Positions 14,653 to 28,568 of a DNA stretch of 64,000 bases are shown piece after piece (positions within the stretch are counted from its first letter, which is position 1; each line of letters starts with the position of its first letter). The notes beneath the pieces are model-generated. The model had not been told where the DNA came from, made no database searches, and saw only the letters and a program-made list of their open reading frames with translations. Source of the DNA: Fratercula arctica (Eukaryota > Chordata > Aves > Charadriiformes > Alcidae); assembly GCA_947846985.1 (NCBI GenBank), contig CANTUZ010000001.1, forward strand, positions 37,782,727-37,846,726, in the 5' to 3' direction. The translations under genes and the position numbers were made by a program.

Positions 14653-16621
14653 TCATGCTACACTTTGGCACTGTACAAATGCATACCATCTGTAATGATT
14701 TATTGGTGTGACAGGCTTGAAGAAGCAATATATCTGCTATAACTGATAGCAAATGAACGAATGAATGAGAGACACTTGGGTAAGCAACTGAAATCCCATC
14801 TTGTGGTTAATACGAACTGCCCCCATCCCTTCCCAATAACTAGTATGTGTAAGCAATAAAAGATAAAGTGTCATCATATATCACATCTGTCAACTCATAT
14901 ACCAAATCCTATAAAACTAATCCAAGTTTATGACCCAGTACTTGCAAAGTAATAAAAGTAGTTCACAAATTTTGTATAACTCAGGATGTACCAAAACAAG
15001 GCAAATCTCATTTTCTGGTGCAAATATTTAAAAGCTGATTTCAATAACAGCTTACTATAAACTTGCAGGAAAACAAGCGTTTTGAAAAATATCAGGTATG
15101 AAACACTTAATATGGCATATGTTAATATACACCAGTATTCTAACCCCACTATCCTACTGGACCTTATACAGTTAATTAGGTAAAGCAGAACGCTCCCAGG
15201 AAAACAGCAGCTTCTGTAGATCACATGCAAAAGACTTGGCTTTTTCTACTGTTTACTGGTCAGGGATTTGCAACAGAAGTTTCAATCTTCCCATATAACT
15301 TAGGTCACCAAAGTCCCACCCCAGAGATACTTTGCACATTATTTACTACACCCAAACAACAAGACTTCAAATCTTATTGCTTCTTTAAATCAAGGAACAT
15401 TGAATGCATCCAATAAACAAAAGGTCTCCACCTCCCAAGTTTCCAATGTAATACCCATCCTACCAACTCTAACACGGAAATCTTCAAATATTTTTTAGGT
15501 TTGGCATTACATACAATCCCAGAAGCTTGCCTTCTTCCATTCTTGCTCCTCTTCTCCCTACCAAGCATTATACGTTCTTTGCTTTTTCCCTCTTCCACAG
15601 AAGAAATCATGTTGTTTTCCTCCCTGCTCTGTGGTTCTGTTTGCACGTGAGAAACACTAGTCTCAAATTCTTCCATGAGCTTCTTCCCTCATTTTTCCCC
15701 ATCCCTGTTTTCTGATCAATTTGATGAATTCTGTAAGACCTTCTTCCCCATACTTGTGTTTTACCTTCTCAAGGCAAGGTTCAAGCCAATATTGCCTTAA
15801 CAATTCCTGAAATCCTAAACTAGGTTTTGTTTTGTTTTTTTCAAATAAAAGACGTACGTTATGGTTTCCAGCTATCAATACTTCTCAGTGCAAGAAAAGA
15901 CGCAATAATAACGGCACTTCTCCTACAAAGTAACAGGTTTCAGATGGTGGCCTTAAAAGTTTATCTTTAAAATGGAAGTATCTCCCTCCAAACCACAGTG
16001 ATACCTAAGGTTTTACAGAATATTTCTCAACCCATATCTAGTCTATCAGTGCAAAAATAGCTCTGACAGTGCAATGTTCACAAGTCGTTTGGTGCTAATT
16101 TTCCCACAATAGACTCAGTGAAAAGGATAATGGTGACACTGTTCATCTATTTCAGTGTAAAGTCAAACAAGGTATCTTAAACTGATACTGAAGGCTGTCT
16201 AATTCAAAGCGGTTTTATATAGAAGCAGTAGAGGATGGAATTTACAGTCTATTTTATTGGTTTTCCCGTGACAGCAATAGAAAATAAAATCAAGTAGAGT
16301 TAACATTTTATGCTACTAAGCCACTTCTGCAATGCCTGCCTGGCAGTGCAACCACCTGATGATGTCCCATTGAAGTAAACATACTATTTGCATTTCAGTT
16401 CAGATAAGAAATCCCGAAGTAAAATAAGCAATCCTTTCCAATAACCACACTTTGGTTTGCATCGCAGAGCAGAGCACACAAACAGGATGTTTTTCAGGTG
16501 AAACTAGGTTGAAAATCAACTGCATTACTTCGGTTTAGTCCACAGACTGCCTCCAGCCTGGTCCTGAAGTAAAACACTAAAACGTATATAGTTTAAATGT
16601 TAGCTCAGTACAACTGTAGGC

Positions 16622-16698
16622 AGATATTTTGGATTCATCATACACTAAATAGCAACAGGAAGATATCCTGGACTCATCATACACTAAATAGCATGTGG
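16622..16698. repeat. Imperfect 39-bp tandem duplication
   Basis: Two adjacent copies share agatat..tgga.tcatcatac and actaaatagca and differ at a few positions. The period is 39 bp, with copies at 16622-16660 and 16661-16698. Confidence 0.85.
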
Positions 16699-19600
16699 TA
16701 AAATTCTTACTTAACTAAGCAAGGATAACCGGACCTGAATTTAAATAGGGCATTTCACAGTGAAATAGAAATGGAAATACTTAAATCCCCCCTAAGATGA
16801 ACATAGCGCTCTTACAACTTTACACTTAATTTAGGAATAAATACCTAAAAGAATATTAAGACACTGCACGGAGGCAAATTCACAGTCATTCTCCCTGCTC
16901 CATCAGGAAGAATCAGTATGAACCCCTTTTCCTCAAAAAATTCACTTACTAGATTTATGTAAGTATTATTACTTCTCAGAATTATTGAGAAGAATATTCT
17001 TAATTTTAAGTTTTGTTCTCCACTCAGGAAAACTTTGAGACTAAACTAGAAAACCACAAAACTCCATTGAAATTATCCAGATTTTTGATATTTGTCTCTA
17101 TTCAGGGTGCAATAGAGACAATCAAATTAATATCAAACCATGGGAACTAACCAAATAAAGCACAAGTGGCATTGATTTTAAATGGTACCAAACTCAGGAT
17201 ACTACAGAACCAGCTGATGATGCATCATTTATTGACTCTGGGCTTCTCAGACAGGCAGATCCTTGAAACTGAAATAATCAGGTACTTTAGATCACAAAAA
17301 TCTGTTGCACAAACTAAGCAAGCACATATGCATGAAAGACACAAAGTTTTCATCAGAACCAGTTCAAATACAACAAATTATGAAGTTCTGCACATAAGTC
17401 TTAAGGATGGATGCAGAAACATGTAATCTAAAAAATCAGAAGTACATGCCAGAAATGCAGCAGAAATGCCACTGTTTTGGGGTTTTTTATTATTGTTTTT
17501 TAAACACTTTGACATACATAGTTCATGTACAACACATGTTGCTGGCACTATCTGTTTATCTATTTGCTAAGTCAATAATTGAGAAGGGAGGAGATGGAGA
17601 GGTCCCTTAGCAATACGTGGCTTGCTTTGTGACATATAGACTACAAACATCCAAACCGTAAAATCCATACACCTTATCACAAGAGATGCTAGGAATTTAA
17701 GTCTTGCAATGTTGAGAGAGTTATGTTCATGCCCTGTACTTTTTTAGATGCAGCATGTAAGTACATAAAATCTACTTACGTCCTTATAGTGGAATCCTGA
17801 AAAGACAATCCGAATAACTAAAAAGGGAAGTTGAAGTAGAAAGCTAAATAGTGAGTGGACTACACGTGTCACAGAGAACTCAGTGTATGGGTAATGAGCT
17901 CTATTTTTCAAGTAATGGTTCATAAGAATATTCTTACTATGTGCAAGTCCAAATGGGAACTGACAACTGAGTTGAGCTATTCAGCAGTAGCTCTCATAGC
18001 CCTTCCTCCAACAGCAGAGAATGTTTTTTCTCTCAAATACAGCATAAACCAGAAGGCACCTGCAAGAGTGTGCCATCTAGTAAATGTGTACTTTTCACTG
18101 TCTGCTTTGTTGATGTCAAGTAAAGGAACATGTCTCAGAAGTTACACTGACATTACATTTTTGATCACTGAACGTGTTTCGTTCTTACCACAAGCTCGTA
18201 GAGAAAAACACTGGAAGGGTTCCAGTTTCACAATATACCTTCCTTAAAGGATCAACAGTGCCGAGGCTGTCAGACCACCTCAAAGTGTTCCCATCCAAAA
18301 AGTAAAATACCAGTTACAGCCAAGATGACTAAAAGAGTAAACTGGAAGGGCATCCCCTGTGGAAAACGTATGGTTTTCATCACTGCAGCATCAGTGAATG
18401 CTACTTTTTACAAGTAAAAAGTGTGAATTCCTAACACTTATCTTTAGACTCAGGCACTTGAAAAGCAGAAAAAAAAAAAATCCAGTAAGGAAGAACTGAT
18501 ACCTTAACAGACCTTTTATCATGTTAAAAGAAGAAAAAAGAAGACCTTGTTCAAGGTCAACATGCTCAAATCTTATTGAAGACCACCAGCATTCTGGAAA
18601 GACCAAACATTATTTCAGTGTATGGGAAATCAATCCACTATAACAGAACAGTATTTTTATTGAGATGTTTTTATGGCTATGTGGAAATAGTACATCTTCC
18701 TTTACCTTTGACACACTCTTTTTCCCCAAATAGAATCAAGAACTGCCAACTCAAAATTAAAATCACTTAAGAGAAATCAGAAAGTCGTTATACTTACAAT
18801 GTGGATATGTGTACATGCAAACAATTGAACTGATGATTACTACTTACTACTACTACCACTGACAGAGGGCATGTCCTGCTACTCTGTTTTTCCAGCTAGA
18901 ATTATAAACAGCTTGAATTTGCACCACTGATTCGATTTCTTGCAAATCCAAGATTTTCCTAAAAGATATTCAGGACAGAGGAGGAGGGAGTGTACTGCAA
19001 GTGACACAGGAACAAGACCTATCAATTACCTCCTAGCTGCACACAGGTACCCTTCTCTTGTCTTGTGGATAACAGTGCACTGATGGACAGTGCAGAAAAT
19101 CCCTGGTACTGTTTTTGATGGCATAATGTTCAACACAGATGGACCAACAAGGCCAGTCTACACATCTCAGAACTGGAGGCATTCCTTTTGAGTACTCCAG
19201 AAGTCATCTGCCTTATTAAATACATCTAAATTGACAATGGGAGCTACAGCACAGCTGTCAAAATAAGCTGACTTTACAGTCTTCATGCCAAAATTCACAG
19301 ATAGGTATGTTCTACTATGAAAAGAAAGCGGTGATTTTTTTGTCTTATCCAAAAAATACAATTAGATTTACTGACATCTTGATCAGAATGGAATGCAGAG
19401 ACAGCATTTGTTTCTCCAAGTTGAGTTTAGACAAAGGTATTTTCCTAAAAAGGAAGCATCCAGGAGTGGGAGGGCCTGAATTGCCCGAATTCTTCTATTT
19501 TTAGCAGATCTAACAGATGTCAGGAAAGCTATTTTCATTGAAAGGTACATATGGAGCAGATGCCACTAGACCAAAAAGCTTTCCTCCTGGGAAATCAAGT

Positions 19601-22479
19601 CAAGAGTTTAATATAGGTGAAAATCATCTGTAAAACCTCTAATTCAGCCAGATAGCAAAAATAAATTTATACCAGAAGTCATTGAGGAATTTGAAATAGA
19701 ATAACATAATATCAAACAAAATGGAGCAAACTTTCTAAAAGTAAAACATCTAGCTGTATTCCAGATGGAAAAATCTGATCAGCTTAGCTCTAAAATAAAC
19801 ACCTTTTCTTCTGTCTGGCAATTACCAGGAATCCACGTCCTAATGAAAGGTCTACAATATTACTTTGAGTGTCCCAGCATACAGGCCATGAAGGTACAGA
19901 GAGATGATCAAGGTCTGGATGGATATGCCTGAAAACCACAATAGCAGGTTGAACCACCACAATAACTCCAACATAGAAGTGGATACTGATGCTATGTAAT
20001 TGTTTAAGCAATACACAGCGGCAACAGACCACAATAACAATTGATTGTGATGTCTTTGATGTGACAGACATGACTCGTTTCAAAAAAGCTCAGATGTCTA
20101 GCATGTTCATATTTACTACAGTCTTCTCTATTGACCCAACAAGTTGTCCAAGTTACTTTCCTAAGCAGGAAGGTATGTGTCTATGATGATGACGGTACTG
20201 GTAAGAAAAAAAGGATTCCACTGTAGATCTTCTGTAGTCCTGTCAATAGAGAATTCAGTAATGACTGTGGAATTTTAATATGGTTATTCAGTGTGCTTGG
20301 AGCCACAGATAATCTGAGGCAAAAACAGTCTGACATGAAGTGTCACATAAGTGAATGCTACGGAAGACAGCTTGCTTTTCTTGGAGAAAGTTCCCCAGTT
20401 CTACAAAATGATCACAGGGAAAGTAAATCCTGAAGCACTTGGGCTCCACAGGAGCTCCATTGAGCTCTAAAGTCTGAAGCTGTAAGAGGTGAAATAGCCA
20501 CATAGTAATTTCAAGCTCCACAGATCTAAGAGGTACTGACTAGCTTCAAGATTCTTTCAGCACAACTGCCCTACATTAGCCAGTCATTTGGATGTCTCGC
20601 TCAAGCTAGGTGGCTAAATTCCCAGAAACCCTTGAATTAGCAGAGAGGCAAAATGGCAGGATCATGTAGTGATCGTGGTCCTTACTCAAAGCACAAGTGT
20701 TTTTCTTAAAATGTCCAAATCACAATATGAACATTAGAGGATTGCTTACATTTCTCATGAAGCAAAAGCATCAAATCAGATTCAGGACAGGTTCTTAAGA
20801 CATTTAGAGGAATCTGCAAAGTGAATGGCTGGAGGCAAAAGATGAGGACACTTCAGACAAACAAACCTGATTGATGTGAAGTTGTACGGATATCTGCCAA
20901 GGAGGAAACTGAAAGAGATAGCCTATGTGTGTGCTAGAAGAAACAACAGCCAACCACTTCCAGCCATCTGAACCAACAATACGACAAAATTTTTAAACCT
21001 ATTCTTTAGATTAGCTACCCAAAATAGTTTTACCGGAACTGAACAGGGACAAGAGTGAGACCTGCTGGTACTGCATCTTTTACAGGAACATTCCTCTATG
21101 ATTCAGCATCACAATCTTTCAGTGATACAGAGGAAGCAACATAATGCAATCCATTCCAATAGCAATTGCAAACACTCAGCTCAGCGCAGATGGCCACGAT
21201 GGCCACTTTCAGAAAATATTTCTGGTGCCTGGTTCTCCACCCTAACCAGTTTCAAAGTTTGAAAGACACCAACGTTACAGGAGCTAAGGACGTTCTCCCT
21301 CTAAAGAACTTGATTGCAATTGTCATAAAGATTTTTTAATTGTCACATATGGCATACAATCGAAAGTTAATATTTGGCAACACTCCTGGAAAGGCTGGAA
21401 TTACTGACAGAGAACACTGACAAGGCAGAGCAGCAGATACACATGACTTCTAGAAGACAACAGAAGAAGGTAAGGTTTACAGATAGAAATTAACACAAAC
21501 AAAACATCTCACAGCCCGGGTGCACCTCACCACTTCAGGATTTTAAAAAAAACAGAAGTGTCTCTAGGTATGACTGTGCCCACGCATCAAGTATTAGGCA
21601 TGGCAGCGCACACCTCTGCAGATATAGTGATACTATGACATTTTCTAGACAACAGTGAAAAACATTAATACATTCTGAGTTATCCTCAATGAGGACATAC
21701 AGGTGAAACCATCATCTGAATATGGAATTGATCATTTTAAGTGTCTGCTGAATTATTTAAGACAAACTAGCCTTCATCAGGCCTCACTCTAATCTTCAAT
21801 TTACTCTAGTGAAATCTTATCCTTTGGTACGAACTCATTAAAAACACATCCATCAATGAACAAGCTGTGAAGCCACGTGAGGATTGCTTGCCAAATTCTA
21901 TTTGGGTTAGCTATCAGTCTATTTCACAAGGCCTGGGCATTAATTATTTCTGAAACAATATTTCATAATTCCCTCAATTTTATCTTTGAGTAAATAAAAG
22001 TGATCAAGGAAAAATCTGTTTCTTTTTTTCACTCCTGGCCAATATGGGAACATACTTTCAAATATTTCAACTTTTAAGAAAAGAAATAAAGCAGGAGTTT
22101 ATCACAGATGGTTCTTGAGACACTATTTTCAGGTGTGAGACTGCCAGCACAGTTGCCTACACCCAAGGTGAAATGTCCACTAATAGCATCCTGACAAGTA
22201 TTAGCAACTTTTTACATCAAAAGTGTTTAAAAAGAGTGTCAAAATTATGATTTTTTTAAATGGAATTGCATTTACGGATTTAAAGTCATATTAATAAATT
22301 AAATATGTCCAGGACTATTTTACACCACTAAGGATTACAAGCACTGACAAGTCCAGATGCTTACTACTGGATTCAGCTCCCTCCATGCAGCATAACAAAA
22401 TCAGAAGTACTTTTGGGAACAGTTCCTGGTGCAACAGGCAGTTAATGTATGTGGGCATGGATAGGCCTGAAGTCTTAGC

Positions 22480-22965
22480 ACTGTTGTGTGGGCAAGAGAG
22501 TGGGGAGAGGTGGAAGTGTGCTGCTGGGGAGTTGGTGGGGAACTATAGTTACAGAACATTCTCAGTGGAAGCAGCGAGAAAGCCTAACCTATCATAACAA
22601 CATGCAACTCTCTAAAGATTTAATCAGTTATATTTTGAGTATTCTAGCACTCATCTATATAAACTGCATCCCAAAATAACTTGAGGAGGGTGGGGGCAAA
22701 GATATGGAGCCACCTGATGTGGGACCAAACATTGCCATGCAGCTCTGTGCCTCCAAAAGCATCCAGAGATGTAAGGCCCGAGAGCTGCAGGGATACCTGC
22801 TAGACATTCACGTTCTGCAGAGCTGGAACATGCTTCTATTCAGTTTCCCGATGATGTGCTGCTCCATCTTCCCCACGATGAAAAGGGGAAGACATGCTGT
22901 TTAACCATTATAAGTTGCCTTAATAAACCTTCCTCTGTCTTATTCTTGAGTCCTCAACTGTCTGA
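22480..22965 (+). mobile_element. Possible solitary LTR-like segment
   Basis: The segment is less AT-rich than its surroundings. It starts near tgttgtgtgggcaagagag and contains an AATAAA signal at 22921-22926, followed by a CT-rich stretch (ccttcctctgtcttattc) and tgagtcctcaactgtct, the arrangement of an R-U5 region of an endogenous retrovirus LTR. I could not define matching target-site duplications or inverted TG...CA ends, and no retroviral genes are visible next to it. An unrelated polyadenylated transcript end would look similar. Confidence 0.25.
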
Positions 22966-24869
22966 CTGGATACTCAGCTCATGAGGTCTCTTGCTGTCTC
23001 CCAAGCTGTGCTCAGAAATTCTTTGGGAAAGTGCAATTCTGTACAGGCCAAAAGCATATCCATGCCTATTCTAACAAATTAGCACTATGGACAATAAAGT
23101 TCAATGTCCAAAAAGCATTCTCCAGTGCTTTCTAGTTGATTAGTATGGACACAGCCCTAAAATGTCATCTAGTGATTTATCATCCCCACAATTGCTAAAA
23201 ATAGTGGGATGCACGATGGTTCAGAAAGTTGCTTTCAAAATATCAAATAATATTTAAAATCAATACAAAAATTGATGAGAACTGAATTTGGATGGTTTCG
23301 GTCACTATTATTCCTGAATGATTTTAGTACAAAAAAAGGACAGGCCACCAAGGACATGAAGGACTGCATATGCAAAACAACACTTATAGATCAAAAAGAA
23401 TAAAGGATTTCAGGATCTCATACAAAATGTAAAACTATGTGGATTCTCTGAATCATCACCTGCCATCAACCATCCTGGCCAGACTGCTTGGACACGCACA
23501 TCGCGGTGCTAAGAAGAATGTGGGTATTAAAGAATGAGTGAGTTAAAACTATATAGATACTAGCAGGTAAAAAACAATTTACATCAAGATTTTCTAAGTA
23601 AAAATCACTTTTCCCTTTCCATAAGTTCTCACACTGAGACATTTCTCTCTATTCCATGCAAGGCTGAAAGTTAAAAGCTTTAGGTTACTGTAAACTTTTC
23701 CTTTGTATTTATCCTTCAACTTAGAAGAAAGTTCAGAAAATTTACTTCAAACGAGCAAGCAATAAGATGCCCTTATCAGTTGCTTCATGACCCTTACAAT
23801 TTTAATATCTTAGAAAAAAACCTCAGAGTCAGTTCTAATTAATACAAATGAACAATAATAGAAGATAATCTTTAGTACTTGAATATTTTACATTCAAAAA
23901 TAACTGAACAAATGTTGACTCACACATACCTATTACAGCTTTATTAAAAAAAAATTAGAAGGAACAATGGTTTATTTTTCAACTCTCCACCAGTCTCTCA
24001 AATAAGCACGTATTTCTTTTCTTACACTATGTTTCTTGCAAGGCTCTAACCTTGCTTGCCTGAAATTAATACCACTGGTATTATTGGATCACATTCTTAA
24101 TTATGTTGGATTTGAGAAAGTGATCTCCATTACTTCTTTTTGTTCTTATTTTCAAAAAAGTCCTACACAGCTGTTAAGCATGACTTAGAATATCATTTAA
24201 CTTGGACTTCCTATTTATTTACAAGATAATCTGTTGTTAAAAAAGATTTGTAAGAGTTCTTTTTGAAAAACTACTCTACAAGACGTTTCCCAATAAAACA
24301 GCCGATCTAGAAACTACTATGCTTTGTTTTCTTTAAGATATCTATGTTTTCCTTTTTATTTTGTCATCCCTAAGTTCTTTTCCTGCAAACTTTAATTGCA
24401 CCTCCGTGGTCCAAATCCCTTTATTTTACCTGGTCTTTATACTTAGGATTACCCGTGGTGGTGTTTCTCCTTTTAAGTGTCCCACAAGAGAGTATCTAAA
24501 TGAATATTATTTTTTCTGAAGTTATTATCATCTTCACTTGGCAGCTAAATGGGAACTTTAGATGGCCTAAGCAAGAGATAAGAAAAGTAGGGCTGTCCCC
24601 AGGTGAGTCAACAGTGGACTCGCGCCAGAACACTGTCAGTGCCTTCAGTACCAAGAAAAAACACACTCTACTGGAGTGGAACTGAAGCGATGTTAGATTA
24701 GCTCACACAGCCACGGAAAGCCCCTGTTGCTCCTCGAAAGCCACACAATACCCTGAGAGCTATACTAAGAGGGGAAAAAAAAACAAACAAAAAACAACCA
24801 AGCAGCCATGCAGCTAAAACAGCTATGTGTATTGGTTTCTGTCTCAGCTATAACTGGACACGTTGCGTG

Positions 24870-24929
24870 GTCATCGGTGTTCAAGACATCGTTGCATGGT
24901 CGTCAGTGTTCATGCCATACCACCCAGAC
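24870..24929. repeat. Imperfect ~29-bp tandem duplication
   Basis: Two neighbouring copies read cgttgcgtggtcatcggtgt and cgttgcatggtcgtcagtgt, each followed by tcA(A/T)G(A/C)cat. CpG to TpG/CpA changes account for most differences. Confidence 0.8.
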
Positions 24930-26895
24930 AAAACCATTAAAGTCAAAAGGAAGCTGAAACTAAAGACAACCACCTAGTAGCTAGAACAGGGGACAATATA
25001 ATTATGTCCAGGTAAATATAAGAAACTCTTCAACTTCTGGCAGGAAATTGTCCAGTATTTCATGGAAGTAGGAGAGAAAACAAAGGGAGTAAAGCTGTCA
25101 GGGCTTCAGTAAAAAGACACATCACCACAGCCAATAAATATATTCAGAGCTAGTAAGCCTTGGCCTTTGGAAGAAGTGATTGAGAATTTCATACACAGAC
25201 AGGATCACATAGGTTTTTTTTTGAAAGAGACCAACCTTTAAGAATTTCATACAATCAAGATAAGGAACTTCTACTAGCTAGAGAGTAAGGGTGAGAAGGA
25301 AGTTGAAACAGAAAAAATGTAGAAAGCAGAAGCAGAAGATATAAGGACAAAACCCAGCAATGACCTCATCATCAATGGTAGAATACAAGGAAAAGATAAA
25401 CCATCAATGCTGTAACAGGGATGAAGATAAGCAAGAACATAGCTAAAGTCATATTTGGATAAATCACAGGTGAGATGTATTCTAATGAATATGCAATGGA
25501 CCGACCTTCGAAGTAAAAAATTCAGAGAGAAAGAATTTACTGCAAGCATGAATGGAGATAACAGTACATCGACAAGTGCTTCTAATTGTCGAAAAAACTG
25601 AGGAGACAAGATAAATATTTGGCAAACAGAAAAATGAAATGCCAAACTGTTTGCATTAAGAAGAAAACAAGAATTAAAAATTTTAAATCTGCTGATAACA
25701 AAGTCTAGGATCATCAAAAAAGTGAAGATGACAAGAAGTAAAAGAAAAGTAACTGCTATATGAATCAATGGACATTGTGCTGAATATTCTTCTTCTACAG
25801 AAAATTTCCTCCTCAATCTTTGTCATACAAACAGAAAAACTACCTTACACTGCTCTAACAGTGCAGGAAATTCTTTACACACATGCATAATCCTCTTCTA
25901 AAAGTGTTTTGCAAAAAAAGGTATGTAGGATAGTTCAGTACAAAAAGTGCAGTCAGGCAAATATTAGTTTTGTAGCTAAGTTACAATTGCCCAGGCCTGA
26001 TTTAGAAATGTCAAACAAAAAAACGTGAGGTTGAAAAAAGGCTTTATTTGTAATAATGATTTCCAAAGTCCAGATATTTATTTCAGAAATCTTAACTGCT
26101 ATTTAGTAAAAATATCTTCTTAAATTGGGATAAATCACCATTTAGTTAATACTTTTTATTTTTCTTCTTAAAAAATTCTAAACTATTGCTTGGCATCCCA
26201 ACATTTATTTCTAATTTATTATTTCTGTGATTTCAACTCTTCTTTCACTAGAATACTCAGAAAACTTTTAAGATACGTGATGTGAGTTTAATTATCATAT
26301 TCTTACAATATTCAAAAATTTACCAGTGGTTTCCAATTCACTCCTTGACTGTGAGAACCAAAAAAAAAAAGGAAGAATCACAGTCAAATTCAAAAAGTAA
26401 TGCAACAGTTCTCCAGTGTTTTGTCATCTTGTTTGTGTAGTAGAAAGATATTTAATCAGTATAATTTAAAAACTCAATTTCTTCTTCGCCCAATAAATTT
26501 TAGGAAAATAGTTCAGTGTTTCAGTGCCTTTATCATCTCTTATGCAAAAGACCCAAAGAAATAGGCTATATTGTATACCTTGGGGGTAATGAAATCTTCT
26601 AGGTCAGGATAAGACTAGAGAAGAACAAAAGCCTGTGGAGAAAGATGTCTGAAATGCAAAGCATCATTATTAATGGAAAACGCATTGGGGTTTCTTTCAG
26701 ATGAAAGCCAAATATATACCTGTACTCAGCAGCAAGGCTTGAATGGTGGTATGGCAATAGCTTGTCAATGAAAATCCATTAAACAGATTACTGCACTTAA
26801 AGTATCAGTCATGATTAATAAATCTAACTAGTTTTTTGTATCAACTATTGTATCAACTTAACTGAAATGAGACTGACATTAATAAATGATCTAAT

Positions 26896-26950
26896 TCAGG
26901 GGTTGTACGAGATGGTCCTTGGAGGATCCCAAACCATTCTGTGATTCTCT
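26896..26950 (+). mobile_element. CR1 LINE 3' tail, short
   Basis: It reads caggggttgtacgagatggt, then ccttggaggatcccaaacc and attctgtgattctc, the terminal 55 bases of CR1 in plus orientation. Some substitutions disrupt the usual ccttccaaccc. Confidence 0.75.
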
Positions 26951-27901
26951 TAAACATAGTTTATTTGATATGATGACAGAGACTACACACAAAATTAGAA
27001 AAAAAAAAAAAAAAATTCTGTAAACCAATACTTTTATCTCAGTAGGAAAAACTGCAAAACAAATCCACATTGCTAAAAGTTTTGAGTCCTACAGCAACAT
27101 AATACTTATACTGCCCACTGCAGAAAGCATCAGGGAAAAGAAAAAGAAAAACAAAAACTAAACACCACCAAAACCCCAACCTTCTGTCAACAGTCACCTA
27201 CCAAGACAATTATCTGGCTGAAACCCCATTCATCTCAGATGGGTCTCACATTGCAAGTGTGCAAATGACTATTCATTTCTAAACATGAACATAGTCTTAA
27301 TCATTAAAAAGTCTTACAGAATATATTGCTCAATATCAGTCTTAATTGATGAAACCTTCAACAAAATAGTATGAATGTGAAATTACTTTAGGACAAAGTT
27401 TATTGTACTGAGTAAACCAAGTACAAAACATGAACTATAGTAAAACAAAATGCAATTGAATAATTAAATTCTGGCAAGCACAAGCATACTTCATCAAGAA
27501 CTCGAGCAGCAAAACACAGCATTCAAAACAATATCAACCTAAGATAAAACTGCAAAGCTAAGTCAAAGCGCTTAATAAGATGAACAGATTTAACAGTTTT
27601 CATAAAATACTTCATGGCTGCGCACAAGCCCCAAAAAAAAATCCAAACCCCAAACTCCACAGTAATAGGTGATAATATCTGTGTTCCAAGACATCAGCCT
27701 GGAGTAAGTGAAAGAAAGAACATACAGGAAAATAAAGTAGTTTATCTAAAGAAAAGCTAAAGTCTGGAAGAGAAGATAAGGGTAATAAGGGATTTATTTT
27801 ATACTTACTGCTGAATGAACAGAAAACACAGAAGTGCAAAGTAACTTAAAAAGAAGAGGATAATTGCAGAAACCACAAGAGCAAACCATGGAGTCACCAG
27901 G

Positions 27902-27921
27902 AAAAAAAAAAAAAAAAAAAA
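27902..27921. repeat. A20 homopolymer
   Basis: This is an uninterrupted run of about 20 A. On the DIAPH3 pre-mRNA it is a U run. No retrotransposed body was recognised upstream of it. Confidence 0.9.
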
Positions 27922-28446
27922 GACCAAACAAAACCAAGCCACACACATGAAAGGAAACTGAACTGTTTAGAGTCATGCCCTCAATGTCTTTAAGCCAAGA
28001 ACAAAGTTAATTAACTTTGGTTGAAGTAAAATATACAACACTGTAACAGTCACAGCATGCCAGTATCTCAGTAAGTGTCTAGCTGTTTCTTTCAGAGTAT
28101 CAAATCTTGACTTTGAATTCAAAGCCAGAAGGATAAAAGGTTTCCATTATAAAAATTTCTGTTATCACACAAGTAGTAATTATTAGTTTATTCACTACTT
28201 AGGCTCTTCCTTGGGAGTCAAATAGCTTAGTCTTTTCCTTAACCAAAACTTAGAGCAAATTAACGTGGGATCTCCAAATTCTCTGAAATACCATAATTAT
28301 AAGACACTACTTACCTCAAAGATAAACCTTAAAGTCTTGTATTGCATGTTTAAATTTGTTTCTCCTCATTTAAGAACAGCAAGAGAGGCATAAAACAGCA
28401 ATTTTAAGGAAAAAAATTCTATACTGACATCTATGGTACCACATAG

Positions 28447-28568
28447 CACAAAAAAAAAAACCAAACCAAAACAACAACAACAACAACAAAAAACAAAAAA
28501 AAACCCAACCAAACAAAAAAAAACCAAAAAAACCAAAACAAACAAAACAAAAACAAAAAACCAAACCA
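28447..28568. repeat. A/C-only low-complexity tract (122 bases)
   Basis: From 28447 to 28568 the plus strand contains only A and C: A runs, a (CAA)n block near 28471-28488, and irregular CCAAA/CAAAA units. Open frames across it on both strands are products of composition. On the DIAPH3 transcript it is a G/U-only stretch. Confidence 0.95.
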
